DNA of 46,656 nucleotides from an uncultured Saprospiraceae bacterium (GTDB lineage Bacteria > Bacteroidota > Bacteroidia > Chitinophagales > Saprospiraceae), in assembly GCA_937928405.1 (NCBI GenBank), contig CALFWZ010000150.1, positions 1-46,656 on the forward strand, written 5' to 3'. Every line of letters starts with the position of its first letter. Position 1 is the first letter of the stretch. The notes under the pieces were generated by a model, which did not search any database, was not told the DNA's origin, and worked only from the letters and a program-made list of their open reading frames with translations. Below, in pieces: positions 22,777 to 31,804 of the stretch. Made by a program: the position numbers and the translations under genes.

Positions 22777-24789
22777 ATGTTTAACTTAGTATCCCCTTTT
22801 CAACCAACGGGTGACCAGCCAACGGCCATTAAAAAACTGATAAATGGTATTGAGACCAACGAAGCCGCACAAGTATTGTTGGGTGTAACTGGTTCGGGAA
22901 AGACCTTCACGATGGCCAATGTCATTGCGCAGCTCAATAAACCCACCCTAGTTTTAACGCATAATAAAACCCTGACAGCCCAATTATATGGTGAGTTATG
23001 TGATTTTTTTCCAAACAATGCCGTAGAATATTTCGTCTCGTACTACGATTATTATCAACCAGAAGCCTATATTTCTTCCTCTGACACTTTTATTGAAAAA
23101 GATTTACAGATTAACGAAGAGGTAGATAAATTGCGTCTACGGGCCACTTCTTCGCTTCTTTCGGGGCGCCGAGATGTGATCATTGTTGCATCTGTATCTT
23201 GTATTTATGGTATGGGAAATCCCGATGATTATAAAGAAGGAATTATCAGAATTGGAAAGGGAATGACGATCACTCGAAATACTTTTTTGTACCGTTTGGT
23301 AGAAAGTTTGTATTCCCGTACAGAAACTGATTTTCGACGAGCCACTTTTCGAGTACGTGGTGACACCGTAGATATCAATCTACCTTATGTGGATTATGGC
23401 TATCGAATTACGTTTTTTGGAGATGAAATAGAAGAGATTGATCGCATTGAAACTGCCACGGGAAAACGAATTGAATCCATGCATACCGCAGCTATCTTTC
23501 CTGCTAATTTATACGTAGCACCTAAAGATCGTATGCATGAAATCATCCGTCATATTGAAGATGAATTGTATGCTCAGGAAAAATATTTTGAAAGAGAGCG
23601 TCGTATTCTGGAAGCCAAGCGGATCAAGGAACGAACAGCTTTTGATATGGAAATGATGAAGGAACTGGGATATTGTAATGGTGTAGAAAACTATTCTCGT
23701 TACTTTGATGGTCGTGCACCGGGTACTCGTCCTTTTTGTTTGCTGGATTATTTTCCGGATGACTATCTAATGGTCGTGGATGAAAGCCATGTGACCTTAC
23801 CGCAGGTGCGCGGAATGTGGGGAGGAGACCGAGCTCGTAAGCTCAATCTGGTTGAACATGGATTTCGCTTGCCTTCGGCGCTCGATAATCGACCATTAAA
23901 CTTTGACGAATTTGAAGGGATGATTAATCAGGTGATCTTTGTGAGTGCAACACCTGGGGATTATGAGATGGAACAAACACAAGGAGAGATTGTGGAGCAA
24001 TTGATTCGCCCAACTGGCCTACTCGATCCACCGATTGAAGTACGCCCCAGTCTAAATCAGATTGATGATTTATTGGAAGAGATCGACGAGCGCATCAAAC
24101 GCAACGAACGAGTCTTAGTGACGACCTTAACCAAAAGAATGTCGGAAGAATTATCTAAATATTTGCTGAGCTTGAATGTCAAATGTCGATACATTCACTC
24201 TGAAGTAGATACGATGGAGCGGGTAGAAATTTTACGAGATCTACGATTGGGGACTTTTGATGTTTTAATCGGAGTTAACTTGTTGCGGGAAGGATTAGAT
24301 CTACCAGAAGTATCTTTAGTGGCTATTCTCGATGCAGATAAAGAAGGGTTCTTGCGTAATGTACGCTCGCTAACGCAAACGGCTGGACGAGCCGCTCGTA
24401 ATTCTAATGGACTTGTTATTTTTTATGCAGATAAGATGACTAAGTCTATGGAATTGACCATCGATGAAACCAATCGTCGTCGAGTGATCCAAATTGCTTA
24501 TAATGAAAAGCATGGTATTACACCAAAAACGGTAACTAAATCTCGAGAAGAAATTATCAACTCGAAATCTATCCTCGATATTCGTGGTAAAAAAGCCTAC
24601 GTAGAACCGGATGAGCCGAGTTTGGCTGCTGATCCTGTAGTAGAATATATGAACCGAGACCAACTGGAAAAGATGAAAGACGCGACAGAAGCAAAAATGA
24701 AGGCTGCCGCAAAAGAGTTGGACTTTATGGCTGCTGCGCAGTATCGAGATGAACTATTTGCCATTAAGAAGCGACTGAAATCAATGTGA
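22777..24789 (+). CDS. uvrB: Excinuclease ABC subunit B (UvrB)
   Basis: UvrB is the helicase-like damage-verification subunit of nucleotide excision repair, receiving the lesion from UvrA and recruiting UvrC. The 670-residue protein has Walker A GVTGSGKT (about 36-43), the beta-hairpin region YYDYYQPEAYI, and the DEAD-type motif DESH in MVVDESHVTLPQ. Further motifs are GGDRARKLNLVEHGFRLPSA and the helicase motifs LLREGLDLPEVSLV and QTAGRAARN. A C-terminal UVR (UvrC-binding) coiled coil lies at about 630-668. It stands alone on the plus strand, about 21 kb from uvrA. Confidence 0.97.
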   Translation: MFNLVSPFQPTGDQPTAIKKLINGIETNEAAQVLLGVTGSGKTFTMANVIAQLNKPTLVLTHNKTLTAQLYGELCDFFPNNAVEYFVSYYDYYQPEAYISSSDTFIEKDLQINEEVDKLRLRATSSLLSGRRDVIIVASVSCIYGMGNPDDYKEGIIRIGKGMTITRNTFLYRLVESLYSRTETDFRRATFRVRGDTVDINLPYVDYGYRITFFGDEIEEIDRIETATGKRIESMHTAAIFPANLYVAPKDRMHEIIRHIEDELYAQEKYFERERRILEAKRIKERTAFDMEMMKELGYCNGVENYSRYFDGRAPGTRPFCLLDYFPDDYLMVVDESHVTLPQVRGMWGGDRARKLNLVEHGFRLPSALDNRPLNFDEFEGMINQVIFVSATPGDYEMEQTQGEIVEQLIRPTGLLDPPIEVRPSLNQIDDLLEEIDERIKRNERVLVTTLTKRMSEELSKYLLSLNVKCRYIHSEVDTMERVEILRDLRLGTFDVLIGVNLLREGLDLPEVSLVAILDADKEGFLRNVRSLTQTAGRAARNSNGLVIFYADKMTKSMELTIDETNRRRVIQIAYNEKHGITPKTVTKSREEIINSKSILDIRGKKAYVEPDEPSLAADPVVEYMNRDQLEKMKDATEAKMKAAAKELDFMAAAQYRDELFAIKKRLKSM

Positions 24790-25357
24790 TTTGGTGAGTT
24801 TGTTATAAATACGAATTGGTTGATTTATGTCTTGAAATTCTAAGTGCTAATCAACCAACCCTTATTTTTATACATCGAAGCTGTACGCTAGGTTACTCAA
24901 TATTTTTTAATGACCATCGAAAAGCATTTGAGCTAAGATTAAATTTTAGAGAGGTACCCGCTTCCATCAATAAGTCTGGAAATAAAACGAAAATTATTGG
25001 AGTTGAAAAATCTGATGCGCTTCACTACATAGGGTCGCTGTTTTGATAGTTATAAAATAAAAAGAGCATTTTTCTAAATTATGTGACAGATTATATAGCA
25101 GCACTTCTTCTTTGAGTTATTTCTGATCTTAATTTTTTTTCATCAATCCGTGACATTATGACTTTTCATCACCTGTTTTTTTTTAATAACAAAAATATTG
25201 CAAGTCAGTAAATAAGTATTGATTATTGTCTCATCGTTAGCACCTCTAACATCTAACAACTCCCCTTCTTTTTTAAACCTCCTTTTATTTTATTTATAAC
25301 CAAAACATCTCTGCTCTTGCTCAAGAGGAAAGGTGTTGCCTAATCACCAATTCATCC
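24790..25357. other. 568-base AT-rich intergenic stretch
   Basis: No recognised gene is present. It contains a 76-codon open frame (24816-25046, start MVDLCLEIL) with no recognisable domain. Low-complexity T-rich stretches follow (25127-25200), with one short hairpin CTCTTG/CAAGAG near 25317. It sits at the left border of the unrecognised lipoprotein locus and may be remnants of an older insertion. I would not call the open frame a gene on present evidence. Confidence 0.5.
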
Positions 25358-27394
25358 ATGAAAAAATTACACCTTTTATGCTTACTCTTTTTGTTAGTCA
25401 TCGTCTCAGCTTGTAAGAAAGAATCAGAAATAGAGACAGACCTCCAACCTAATAACATTGGAAATACTTTCATACTAAATCAAATAAGCGGACCTAGCGC
25501 TGACGAAATAAATCTCCGAACATATACTTCTAGCCAAGCAGCAGATTTTTTCTCCTTAGATTTTATTTCTTCTTCCTCAGACTTAGCTCGGGCAAGGAAT
25601 GAAGTAAATCCTTTTTTATTAAAAGCAAATGAAATACTTTATAAAAATACCACTCAAGAACAACTTGAATTATTGATCAAATCAATTGGTTATCCTGCTT
25701 GGGATATAGGACGTGTTTCCGGGCTTTATAATGATTATGGATACGAACTCGTTTATGTACCCACTTTCGAAGAAGATAAAAAAACGATAAAATCCTTAAT
25801 CTATTTCGAATTTACAAAAGAAGAAACAGTTTTCGTTCGAATCTATAATGCTAAACTGTATACGCTTATCTATCAACAATATCCAGATGACCCTAAAGCA
25901 GCGTATATCCATAGCTTCTTTGACTATTTTATGAAGCAACAAGAGTTATCTGCACAAACAAGAACAGATTGTGGTGACGGAACCTGTGCCTGGCAAGAAA
26001 CTACTTGGGGAAGACAGTGTCTACAACAGTTTAATGGGGCCATGACGACGGCAGGTACACCTTGTCCAGATAATTGTTGTAATGAAGTACCACAAGATCA
26101 AGGAAATGAACATTTAGCAGACTGGTTTGAGACTGAAATTACTCCCTTTATAAGGTTTCCTTACCAAGATGGAACTGGTGGAGGAAGCTCTATCAACAAC
26201 CCCGTATCAGAAATCATTAATACGTCAGATGAACAGGCAATAATTGCCCATTTAATGGAATGTTTTGAATGGGATGCCACACACCCAAATCTTTTCTCTT
26301 TAATTACCTTTCCTAATTATATGCGAGCCATTATCCAACACGTAGGTCTAAATTGTACTAGTGAAACCCATCTAGCATCTGTGCAAAGATTTATTGACTT
26401 TATGAATAATCATGGATTAACAGCCGGTTTAAGTTATCCAGAGTTGATTACGCTAATCGGCCTACCGCAAGGAATCGGTAAACTCACTGTAGGATGGCTA
26501 AATAATTATCTCACATCACAGAATACGGATGCAACTTCGGTATTTGTTTTACATGAGTTATTAAGACTAGCAGCAACTAATCCCAACTTGCCCTCTACCA
26601 GTACCACCATCCTTGATAACTTCTATAGAATGTTAACACCAGAAGTAAAGACTTGGATAGAAGGTTCCGATGATAATTTTAGAAGATTTCTTAATTTATT
26701 TTTGATTGACGGGCCTTCTGAAAAGGTAGAGGAACGGAGGAAAACCGCCACTAGGGTATTAAACTTGATTGTAGAACATGACCTTGATTTTGATAGTGAG
26801 ACTTTTAACTTTTTACTTAACAACCTTCAAAAAGCAACTGAAGTATATATTGTAAATGAACCTGAAGAAGAAAATGTAACGGATTTTCTTGAACCATGTC
26901 CAAGTTCTTTTAATTTTACATCAACAGGAGCAGGTGGTTCTACAAATCTTAACTGTATAAAATATGGTGCAATTTATGCTCAGCTTGTTGCTGGTCCTTA
27001 CCCAGAGAGTATTGAATATAAATGTTATGAACTTCCAGATTTATGTATTGCGACAGGAGGATTTGAATTGGATGATTGGGGTGATATCATAGAAGATGAC
27101 AATGGAAATCCCATTCCTATTAGTAACAATACAAGAAAATATTTTACAGCTATTGCAATGAGTTTTGCCTATGAAGAAATTACAAAGGCAAATATCTCTG
27201 CATTAAGGACAAATGATCCTTACCTTACACAGCTAGAGGCCAATGATTTATTTAGAGAGGCATTTGAAGATAAACTCAAAGAACATCTTACTGGTGTAAC
27301 TATAAGCTCTGGAGGATGTAATGGAAATATTAATACCAGTATTCCTGAATATAGTATATTTGGTGTATGCCTTCCTTTTTCTTGTGAATGCTAA
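25358..27394 (+). CDS. Large unrecognised lipoprotein, 678 aa
   Basis: The N-terminus is a lipoprotein signal (MKKLHLLCLLFLLVIVSAC, Cys19), so the protein should be anchored to a membrane and face the periplasm or outside. The middle has a Cys-rich knot near residues 205-250 (CGDGTCAWQETTWGRQC, then TPCPDNCCNEV). The C-terminal end is again Cys-rich (SSGGCNGN and CLPFSCEC). The rest is helical and I do not recognise a domain. It is AT-rich compared with neighbouring housekeeping genes. It is followed, after a hairpin-forming gap, by a small cytosolic ORF. That layout would fit a secreted effector with a cognate cytosolic partner, but no toxin motif is visible. Confidence 0.72.
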   Translation: MKKLHLLCLLFLLVIVSACKKESEIETDLQPNNIGNTFILNQISGPSADEINLRTYTSSQAADFFSLDFISSSSDLARARNEVNPFLLKANEILYKNTTQEQLELLIKSIGYPAWDIGRVSGLYNDYGYELVYVPTFEEDKKTIKSLIYFEFTKEETVFVRIYNAKLYTLIYQQYPDDPKAAYIHSFFDYFMKQQELSAQTRTDCGDGTCAWQETTWGRQCLQQFNGAMTTAGTPCPDNCCNEVPQDQGNEHLADWFETEITPFIRFPYQDGTGGGSSINNPVSEIINTSDEQAIIAHLMECFEWDATHPNLFSLITFPNYMRAIIQHVGLNCTSETHLASVQRFIDFMNNHGLTAGLSYPELITLIGLPQGIGKLTVGWLNNYLTSQNTDATSVFVLHELLRLAATNPNLPSTSTTILDNFYRMLTPEVKTWIEGSDDNFRRFLNLFLIDGPSEKVEERRKTATRVLNLIVEHDLDFDSETFNFLLNNLQKATEVYIVNEPEEENVTDFLEPCPSSFNFTSTGAGGSTNLNCIKYGAIYAQLVAGPYPESIEYKCYELPDLCIATGGFELDDWGDIIEDDNGNPIPISNNTRKYFTAIAMSFAYEEITKANISALRTNDPYLTQLEANDLFREAFEDKLKEHLTGVTISSGGCNGNINTSIPEYSIFGVCLPFSCEC

Positions 27395-27417
27395 ATACAC
27401 AAATATTTGAAGTTAAA

Positions 27418-27476
27418 TGAGTGTGTGATAATTTTTTGCTTACATAAAAGCATTCTAATAATTTATTACACACTCA
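27418..27476. repeat. Long hairpin between the lipoprotein gene and the next ORF
   Basis: TGAGTGTGTGATAA (27418-27431) pairs with TTATTACACACTCA (27463-27476) with one G-T wobble. Inside it, TGCTT (27437-27441) pairs with AAGCA (27448-27452). It lies 24 bases after the lipoprotein stop and may act as a terminator, processing site or attenuator before the small gene. No strong T-run follows on the plus strand, so a terminator role is not certain. Confidence 0.65.
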
Positions 27477-27509
27477 AATTAAACTATATAATTTAACCAA
27501 TAACGACCT

Positions 27510-28094
27510 ATGGGGATCTATCTAGAATTAAAAAAAACTATCACTGACGTTTACATCAATGGAGACTATAAAAAAAATCTAGGACAGAAATACGAAGGAG
27601 ATGATTTTAAGAACTGGCAATTAAAGATAAAAAGCAAAACAGTTTGTGGTCAAGTAATACGTGACGATACAACAGGCTTCAATCCATCCTACACTGCTTT
27701 TATTAATTTCAAAGAGAAACAGAACACTGCTTTTTTCAAAGCTGCCTACCTTTTTTATTTACGAAAAAGTATGATAGGTGATTATGTAACTTGTTATGGA
27801 ATAATCAGAACCTCTTTAGTGTATCATAAAGGTGACAGGATTAGATATCCAGATATGTTTGTAGTTTCTCCCGTAGGACCATTCCAAGGATATTTTAAAG
27901 AAGGCTGGGAAGTATTACGCAAACTATATCCAAACTCAGCTTATGTAAATTATTCTCTACTAAGCTGCAAAATAGACGAGTTTACTTTACCAGGAGAAAA
28001 AGAGAGTACGATTTATGATTTAATTTTTGGCCAATATGGACAAAATCCTAAAATGGCTTCAGGAGATAAATATTATAACCCTTCTGATGACTAA
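27510..28094 (+). CDS. Unrecognised cytosolic protein, 194 aa
   Basis: There is no signal peptide or membrane span. The sequence is rich in Tyr, Lys and Gly with a likely mixed alpha/beta fold (for instance SMIGDYVTCYGIIRTSLVYHKG, mid-protein). The C-terminal end is Gly/Asn-rich and tapers (KMASGDKYYNPSDD). I do not recognise the family. It begins 115 bases after the large lipoprotein gene on the same strand, and shares that gene's AT-rich character. An immunity-like or partner role is possible, but there is no direct evidence. Convergent with bamA. Confidence 0.6.
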   Translation: MGIYLELKKTITDVYINGDYKKNLGQKYEGDDFKNWQLKIKSKTVCGQVIRDDTTGFNPSYTAFINFKEKQNTAFFKAAYLFYLRKSMIGDYVTCYGIIRTSLVYHKGDRIRYPDMFVVSPVGPFQGYFKEGWEVLRKLYPNSAYVNYSLLSCKIDEFTLPGEKESTIYDLIFGQYGQNPKMASGDKYYNPSDD

Positions 28095-28203
28095 CCGTTA
28101 ACGGATCAAAAAATTAGCAACCAATGACAATTAAATCCAAAATTTAAAAAACCATTCAAGAAACATAAGTTAACGGAAGGTATCAAAAAATCCGCACATC
28201 CAG

Positions 28204-30762
28204 TTACTCAGGTTCAAACCCAAGGATGATATTAAAGGCTCCAAATCGTTCGAAGACCGAACCTTGTCCGCCACCTTGCTGTTGTAAGGTCTTATCGAAT
28301 CCAAGACCGTAATCAAATCCAAGTGTACCAAACATCGGTAAGAATACGCGTAGTCCTGCTCCGACGGAACGTTTGGTGTCAAAAGGATTAAAGTCTCGGA
28401 AGGATTTCCAAGAGTTTCCTCCTTCGGCGAAAGCCAAAAAGAAGATGGTCGCATTTGGATTTAGTGATAATGGATATCTTAATTCTACGGTAAATTTATC
28501 AAAAATAGGAGCAGCCGTCGTTTCGTTAAACTTACCCACGTTGGCGTCTAATTGACGGACTTCATAACCACGCAAAGAGATCAAATCAACACCATTGTAG
28601 AAGTTACCTGTCTGCTGAGATAATCCGTCTCCACCTAACTGGAATTGTTCAAATGGAGAAAGTCCAATATCTTGGTTATAAGCACCAATGATACCTATCT
28701 TCGCAGCAATTCTTAAAACTAATTTATCATTCGCTAGTGGTGCAAACCATTCTGCATTAAATCGCCATTTGTGATACTCCAAAAATTTAAATTTTTCCTC
28801 TGGAGCTAAACTAGGGTAGTCTTTATTGCTAAAGAGCGAATATGGAAGCGTTGGTTGGAAAGACAAAGAAATTCTTGATCCTTCAATTGGATAAATAGGG
28901 TTGTTAATTGTATTACGAGCTAATGTAATGTTGAAACTAAAATTATTATAGTTTCCATTAATCAATCTGGTACCATCTGGTAACTGGAAACCACCACGGG
29001 TATAGTTGTCCAAAGAAAGTCTTTGAAGGTTGAGTGTCCCAGATAAAATAAAGTTATCATCTGGCCATTTTAGACGCGTACCAAGTCCGATTGATCCACC
29101 TATGATATTAAAACGTTGGAAAAACTGACTACGAGGATCTCCACCATTGGTAAGTCGATTAAAAAACGCAGAAACGGTAAGTGAGGTTGGTTTTTTACCA
29201 CCCAACCAAGGCTCTGTAAAAGAAATATTATACGACTGGAAAAGACTACCACTGGTTTGTGCTCTCAGGGATAAACGTTGTCCATCTCCTTGTGGAAGTG
29301 GATTCCAAGCTTCTTTATTGAAAATATTTCTGATAGAAAAATTGTTAAAGGATACGCCTAAGGTTCCAATAACTCCACGACCTTGACCTGCCCATCCAGC
29401 AGAAAGCTCTAATTGATCTGAAGGTTTTTCTTCTACGGTGTAGATAATATCCACCGTTCCTCTTTCTGGATTAACAGGTGTTTGGATATCCATTGTTTCA
29501 GGATTGAAATATCCTAAATTGATAATTTCCCGTTGAGAACGAATGATATCTGAACGACTAAATTTTGCTCCTGGACGCGTACGAACGGCACGACGAATTA
29601 CGTGTTCGTGGGTACGATCATTTCCATTAATGACCACCCGGTCAATGGTGGCTTGCGGTCCTTCGTAGATCCTAATTTCTAAATCAATGGAATCACCTAC
29701 AATGGCAGTTTCTACAGGGTCGACTCGGAAAAATAAATATCCATTATCTAAATATAGTGTACTGATATCTCGACCATCTTGACTAAAAGATAAGCGAGTG
29801 TCCAGTAATTCTTGACTGTAGACATCTCCTTTTTCGATACCTAATACGCTACGCAATTGGTCTGTTTTATAGATAGAATTTCCTTTCCAAGCGATGTTAC
29901 GGAAATAATATTGATTGCCTTCCAAAACATCGATGTTAATCATTAAACGACCTTTGTCGTTTCGCCAAATACTATCACCAAGAATTCGAGCATCTCTGAA
30001 TCCAATATTGTTATAATAATTAACGATGGCTTTTTTATCGTCGGCGTAATCCTCTTTAATTAATTTGGAACCAGAAAAAAGACGACGCTTACGACGGGTA
30101 CCTTTCATCATTTTTCGCAGCTTGCGATCTTTGATGGTTGCATTGCCTGTGAAAGTAATATCATCAATTTTGACCCGATCTTTTTTATCAACGGTAAACA
30201 GCAATTTTACGGCATTGATATTTTTATCGTCAGGACTTTCAGTTACGGTAACTTCTGCATCGAGATTTCCTTTTTCAACAAAATAATCGCGGATACCATT
30301 TTGGGCGTTTACAATGGCATTGGGTGTAACGATATTTCCTTTAAGCAAGTGGCGATTGATAATGCCATTCAAATCATCATGGCGAGATTTTTTTACTCCT
30401 TTAAAGGAATGACGAATATATCGGGGCCTTTCTTGAACTGCGATTTCTAAAAATATAATATCTCCCACCGACTTTTCCTTATAAATCTGTACATCGGTAA
30501 AAAGTCGAAGTTTCCAAAGTGCTTTTATCGCTTGAGGCACTTCTGTGCCAGGTACTCGGATTTCGTCTCCTACTTTGAGGCCAGTGATGGCAATTAACGA
30601 ATTCTCGTCGCTAAATTCGGCACCTGTTACTTTGATTCCACCAATTTCGAATTGCGCAGGATCAGAATAATCGAAAATATTCAGACTATCGGACTGTGCA
30701 GTCGTAAAAAGGGGAAAAAGAAAGATTAAGAGTGAAAACGGGAAGGCGTATTTATATTTCAT
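28204..30762 (-). CDS. bamA: Outer-membrane protein assembly factor BamA
   Basis: BamA is the central Omp85 protein that folds beta-barrels into the outer membrane. The 852-residue product has a signal peptide (MKYKYAFPFSLLIFLFPLFTTAQ). About five POTRA domains fill residues 30-460 (for example GGIKVTGAEFSDENSLIAIT and KIDDITFTGNATI). The C-terminal 16-stranded barrel occupies about 470-852, containing GAYNQDIGLSPFEQFQLGGDGL and LRGYEVRQ (the conserved VRGF/LRGY motif). It ends GFEPE, so the usual terminal Phe is three residues from the end. It lies downstream of uppS, as is usual in Bacteroidota, but no ompH/skp gene follows it. The downstream neighbour is convergent instead. Confidence 0.95.
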   Translation of the reverse strand: MKYKYAFPFSLLIFLFPLFTTAQSDSLNIFDYSDPAQFEIGGIKVTGAEFSDENSLIAITGLKVGDEIRVPGTEVPQAIKALWKLRLFTDVQIYKEKSVGDIIFLEIAVQERPRYIRHSFKGVKKSRHDDLNGIINRHLLKGNIVTPNAIVNAQNGIRDYFVEKGNLDAEVTVTESPDDKNINAVKLLFTVDKKDRVKIDDITFTGNATIKDRKLRKMMKGTRRKRRLFSGSKLIKEDYADDKKAIVNYYNNIGFRDARILGDSIWRNDKGRLMINIDVLEGNQYYFRNIAWKGNSIYKTDQLRSVLGIEKGDVYSQELLDTRLSFSQDGRDISTLYLDNGYLFFRVDPVETAIVGDSIDLEIRIYEGPQATIDRVVINGNDRTHEHVIRRAVRTRPGAKFSRSDIIRSQREIINLGYFNPETMDIQTPVNPERGTVDIIYTVEEKPSDQLELSAGWAGQGRGVIGTLGVSFNNFSIRNIFNKEAWNPLPQGDGQRLSLRAQTSGSLFQSYNISFTEPWLGGKKPTSLTVSAFFNRLTNGGDPRSQFFQRFNIIGGSIGLGTRLKWPDDNFILSGTLNLQRLSLDNYTRGGFQLPDGTRLINGNYNNFSFNITLARNTINNPIYPIEGSRISLSFQPTLPYSLFSNKDYPSLAPEEKFKFLEYHKWRFNAEWFAPLANDKLVLRIAAKIGIIGAYNQDIGLSPFEQFQLGGDGLSQQTGNFYNGVDLISLRGYEVRQLDANVGKFNETTAAPIFDKFTVELRYPLSLNPNATIFFLAFAEGGNSWKSFRDFNPFDTKRSVGAGLRVFLPMFGTLGFDYGLGFDKTLQQQGGGQGSVFERFGAFNIILGFEPE

Positions 30763-30963
30763 ATTAAACTACTAAATTTCTGAAGATGAGGTATTTACCA
30801 ATAGCGCTCATCATTTTTCTCATAAGCGATACAAAAGTAACGATCTTTTTAGAATGCTGTTGTAAAAGAATTACGCTAAAAGCAATAATACGTACCTTGA
30901 AAGACAGGATTATTTAGAAAAACGTTGGGTAAATAGGCAGGATTTAACAAATATCTCCTTTTA

Positions 30964-31701
30964 TCAGAGTTGCTCGCTGGTTTTTCCAAAGCGACGTTCT
31001 CGGTTTTGATAATCAATAATGGCACGGTAAAATGCATCTTTATTGAATTCTGGCCAAAAAATGTCCGTAAAATAAAGTTCGGAGTAAGCAATTTGCCAGA
31101 GCAAGAAGTTACTTAGTCTAGTTTCTCCGCTGGTACGAATTAATAATTCTGGATCAGGAATCCCCTGTGTACTCAAAGAGGCGGAAAAAAGCTCTTCGTT
31201 GATATGCTCGGTATCTATTTGTCCAGACTTTACGAGCGTACTAATTTTGCGAGTAGCTTCCAAGATTTCCCATTTTGCACTATAGTTTAGTGCGAGTACG
31301 AGCGTCATTCGTTGATTGTGCTGGGTGTTTTGAATGCCTTCTAGCAGTGCCTTGTGGGTTTTAGGAGGTAGTTTTTCTAAATCCCCGATCGCTTGTAATC
31401 TAATATTATTTTCGTTCAACGTGTTTAACTCATTGCGCAGCGTATCTACGAGTAAAGACATGAGGGCATTTACTTCTAATCGGGGACGATTCCAGTTTTC
31501 TGTGGAAAAAGCGTAGAGGGTCAGGTATTCAACACCCAATTCTGCGGCCGCTTCGGTTGTTTCTCGGACGGCTGTCACACCATTACGGTGGCCAAATACG
31601 CGCGGCTTACCGTGTTCTTTGGCCCAACGTCCATTGCCATCCATGATTAAGGCAATGTGTTTAGGTAATTTTTTGAGGTCAACCTGGGATTTTAAATCCA
31701 T
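30964..31701 (-). CDS. uppS: Isoprenyl transferase (undecaprenyl diphosphate synthase)
   Basis: UppS is a cis-prenyltransferase that elongates farnesyl diphosphate to undecaprenyl diphosphate, the lipid carrier for peptidoglycan and O-antigen precursors. The 245-residue protein has the catalytic-Asp segment HIALIMDGNGRWAK (Asp21) and the following GHRNG motif. It also has YLTLYAFSTENWNRP and the C-terminal RTSGETRLSNFLLWQ with ELYFTDIFWPEF. Length and motifs match the family. It lies just upstream of bamA on the same strand (201-base gap), a conserved Bacteroidota neighbourhood linking envelope lipid supply and outer-membrane assembly. Confidence 0.96.
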   Translation of the reverse strand: MDLKSQVDLKKLPKHIALIMDGNGRWAKEHGKPRVFGHRNGVTAVRETTEAAAELGVEYLTLYAFSTENWNRPRLEVNALMSLLVDTLRNELNTLNENNIRLQAIGDLEKLPPKTHKALLEGIQNTQHNQRMTLVLALNYSAKWEILEATRKISTLVKSGQIDTEHINEELFSASLSTQGIPDPELLIRTSGETRLSNFLLWQIAYSELYFTDIFWPEFNKDAFYRAIIDYQNRERRFGKTSEQL

Positions 31702-31804
31702 AACTAGCGTAATGATAAAATGTTCTATTTCTTATTTGGTCGGTAAAAATAAAAAAACTAAAGCATTTGAAGACAGGAATATCGAGAATATCCTCTTAGC
31801 GGGT

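Noticed and set aside
24816..25046. 76-codon open frame after uvrB
   Set aside because: No ribosome site, no domain, and short in AT-rich DNA where such frames occur by chance; only noted as part of the intergenic stretch.
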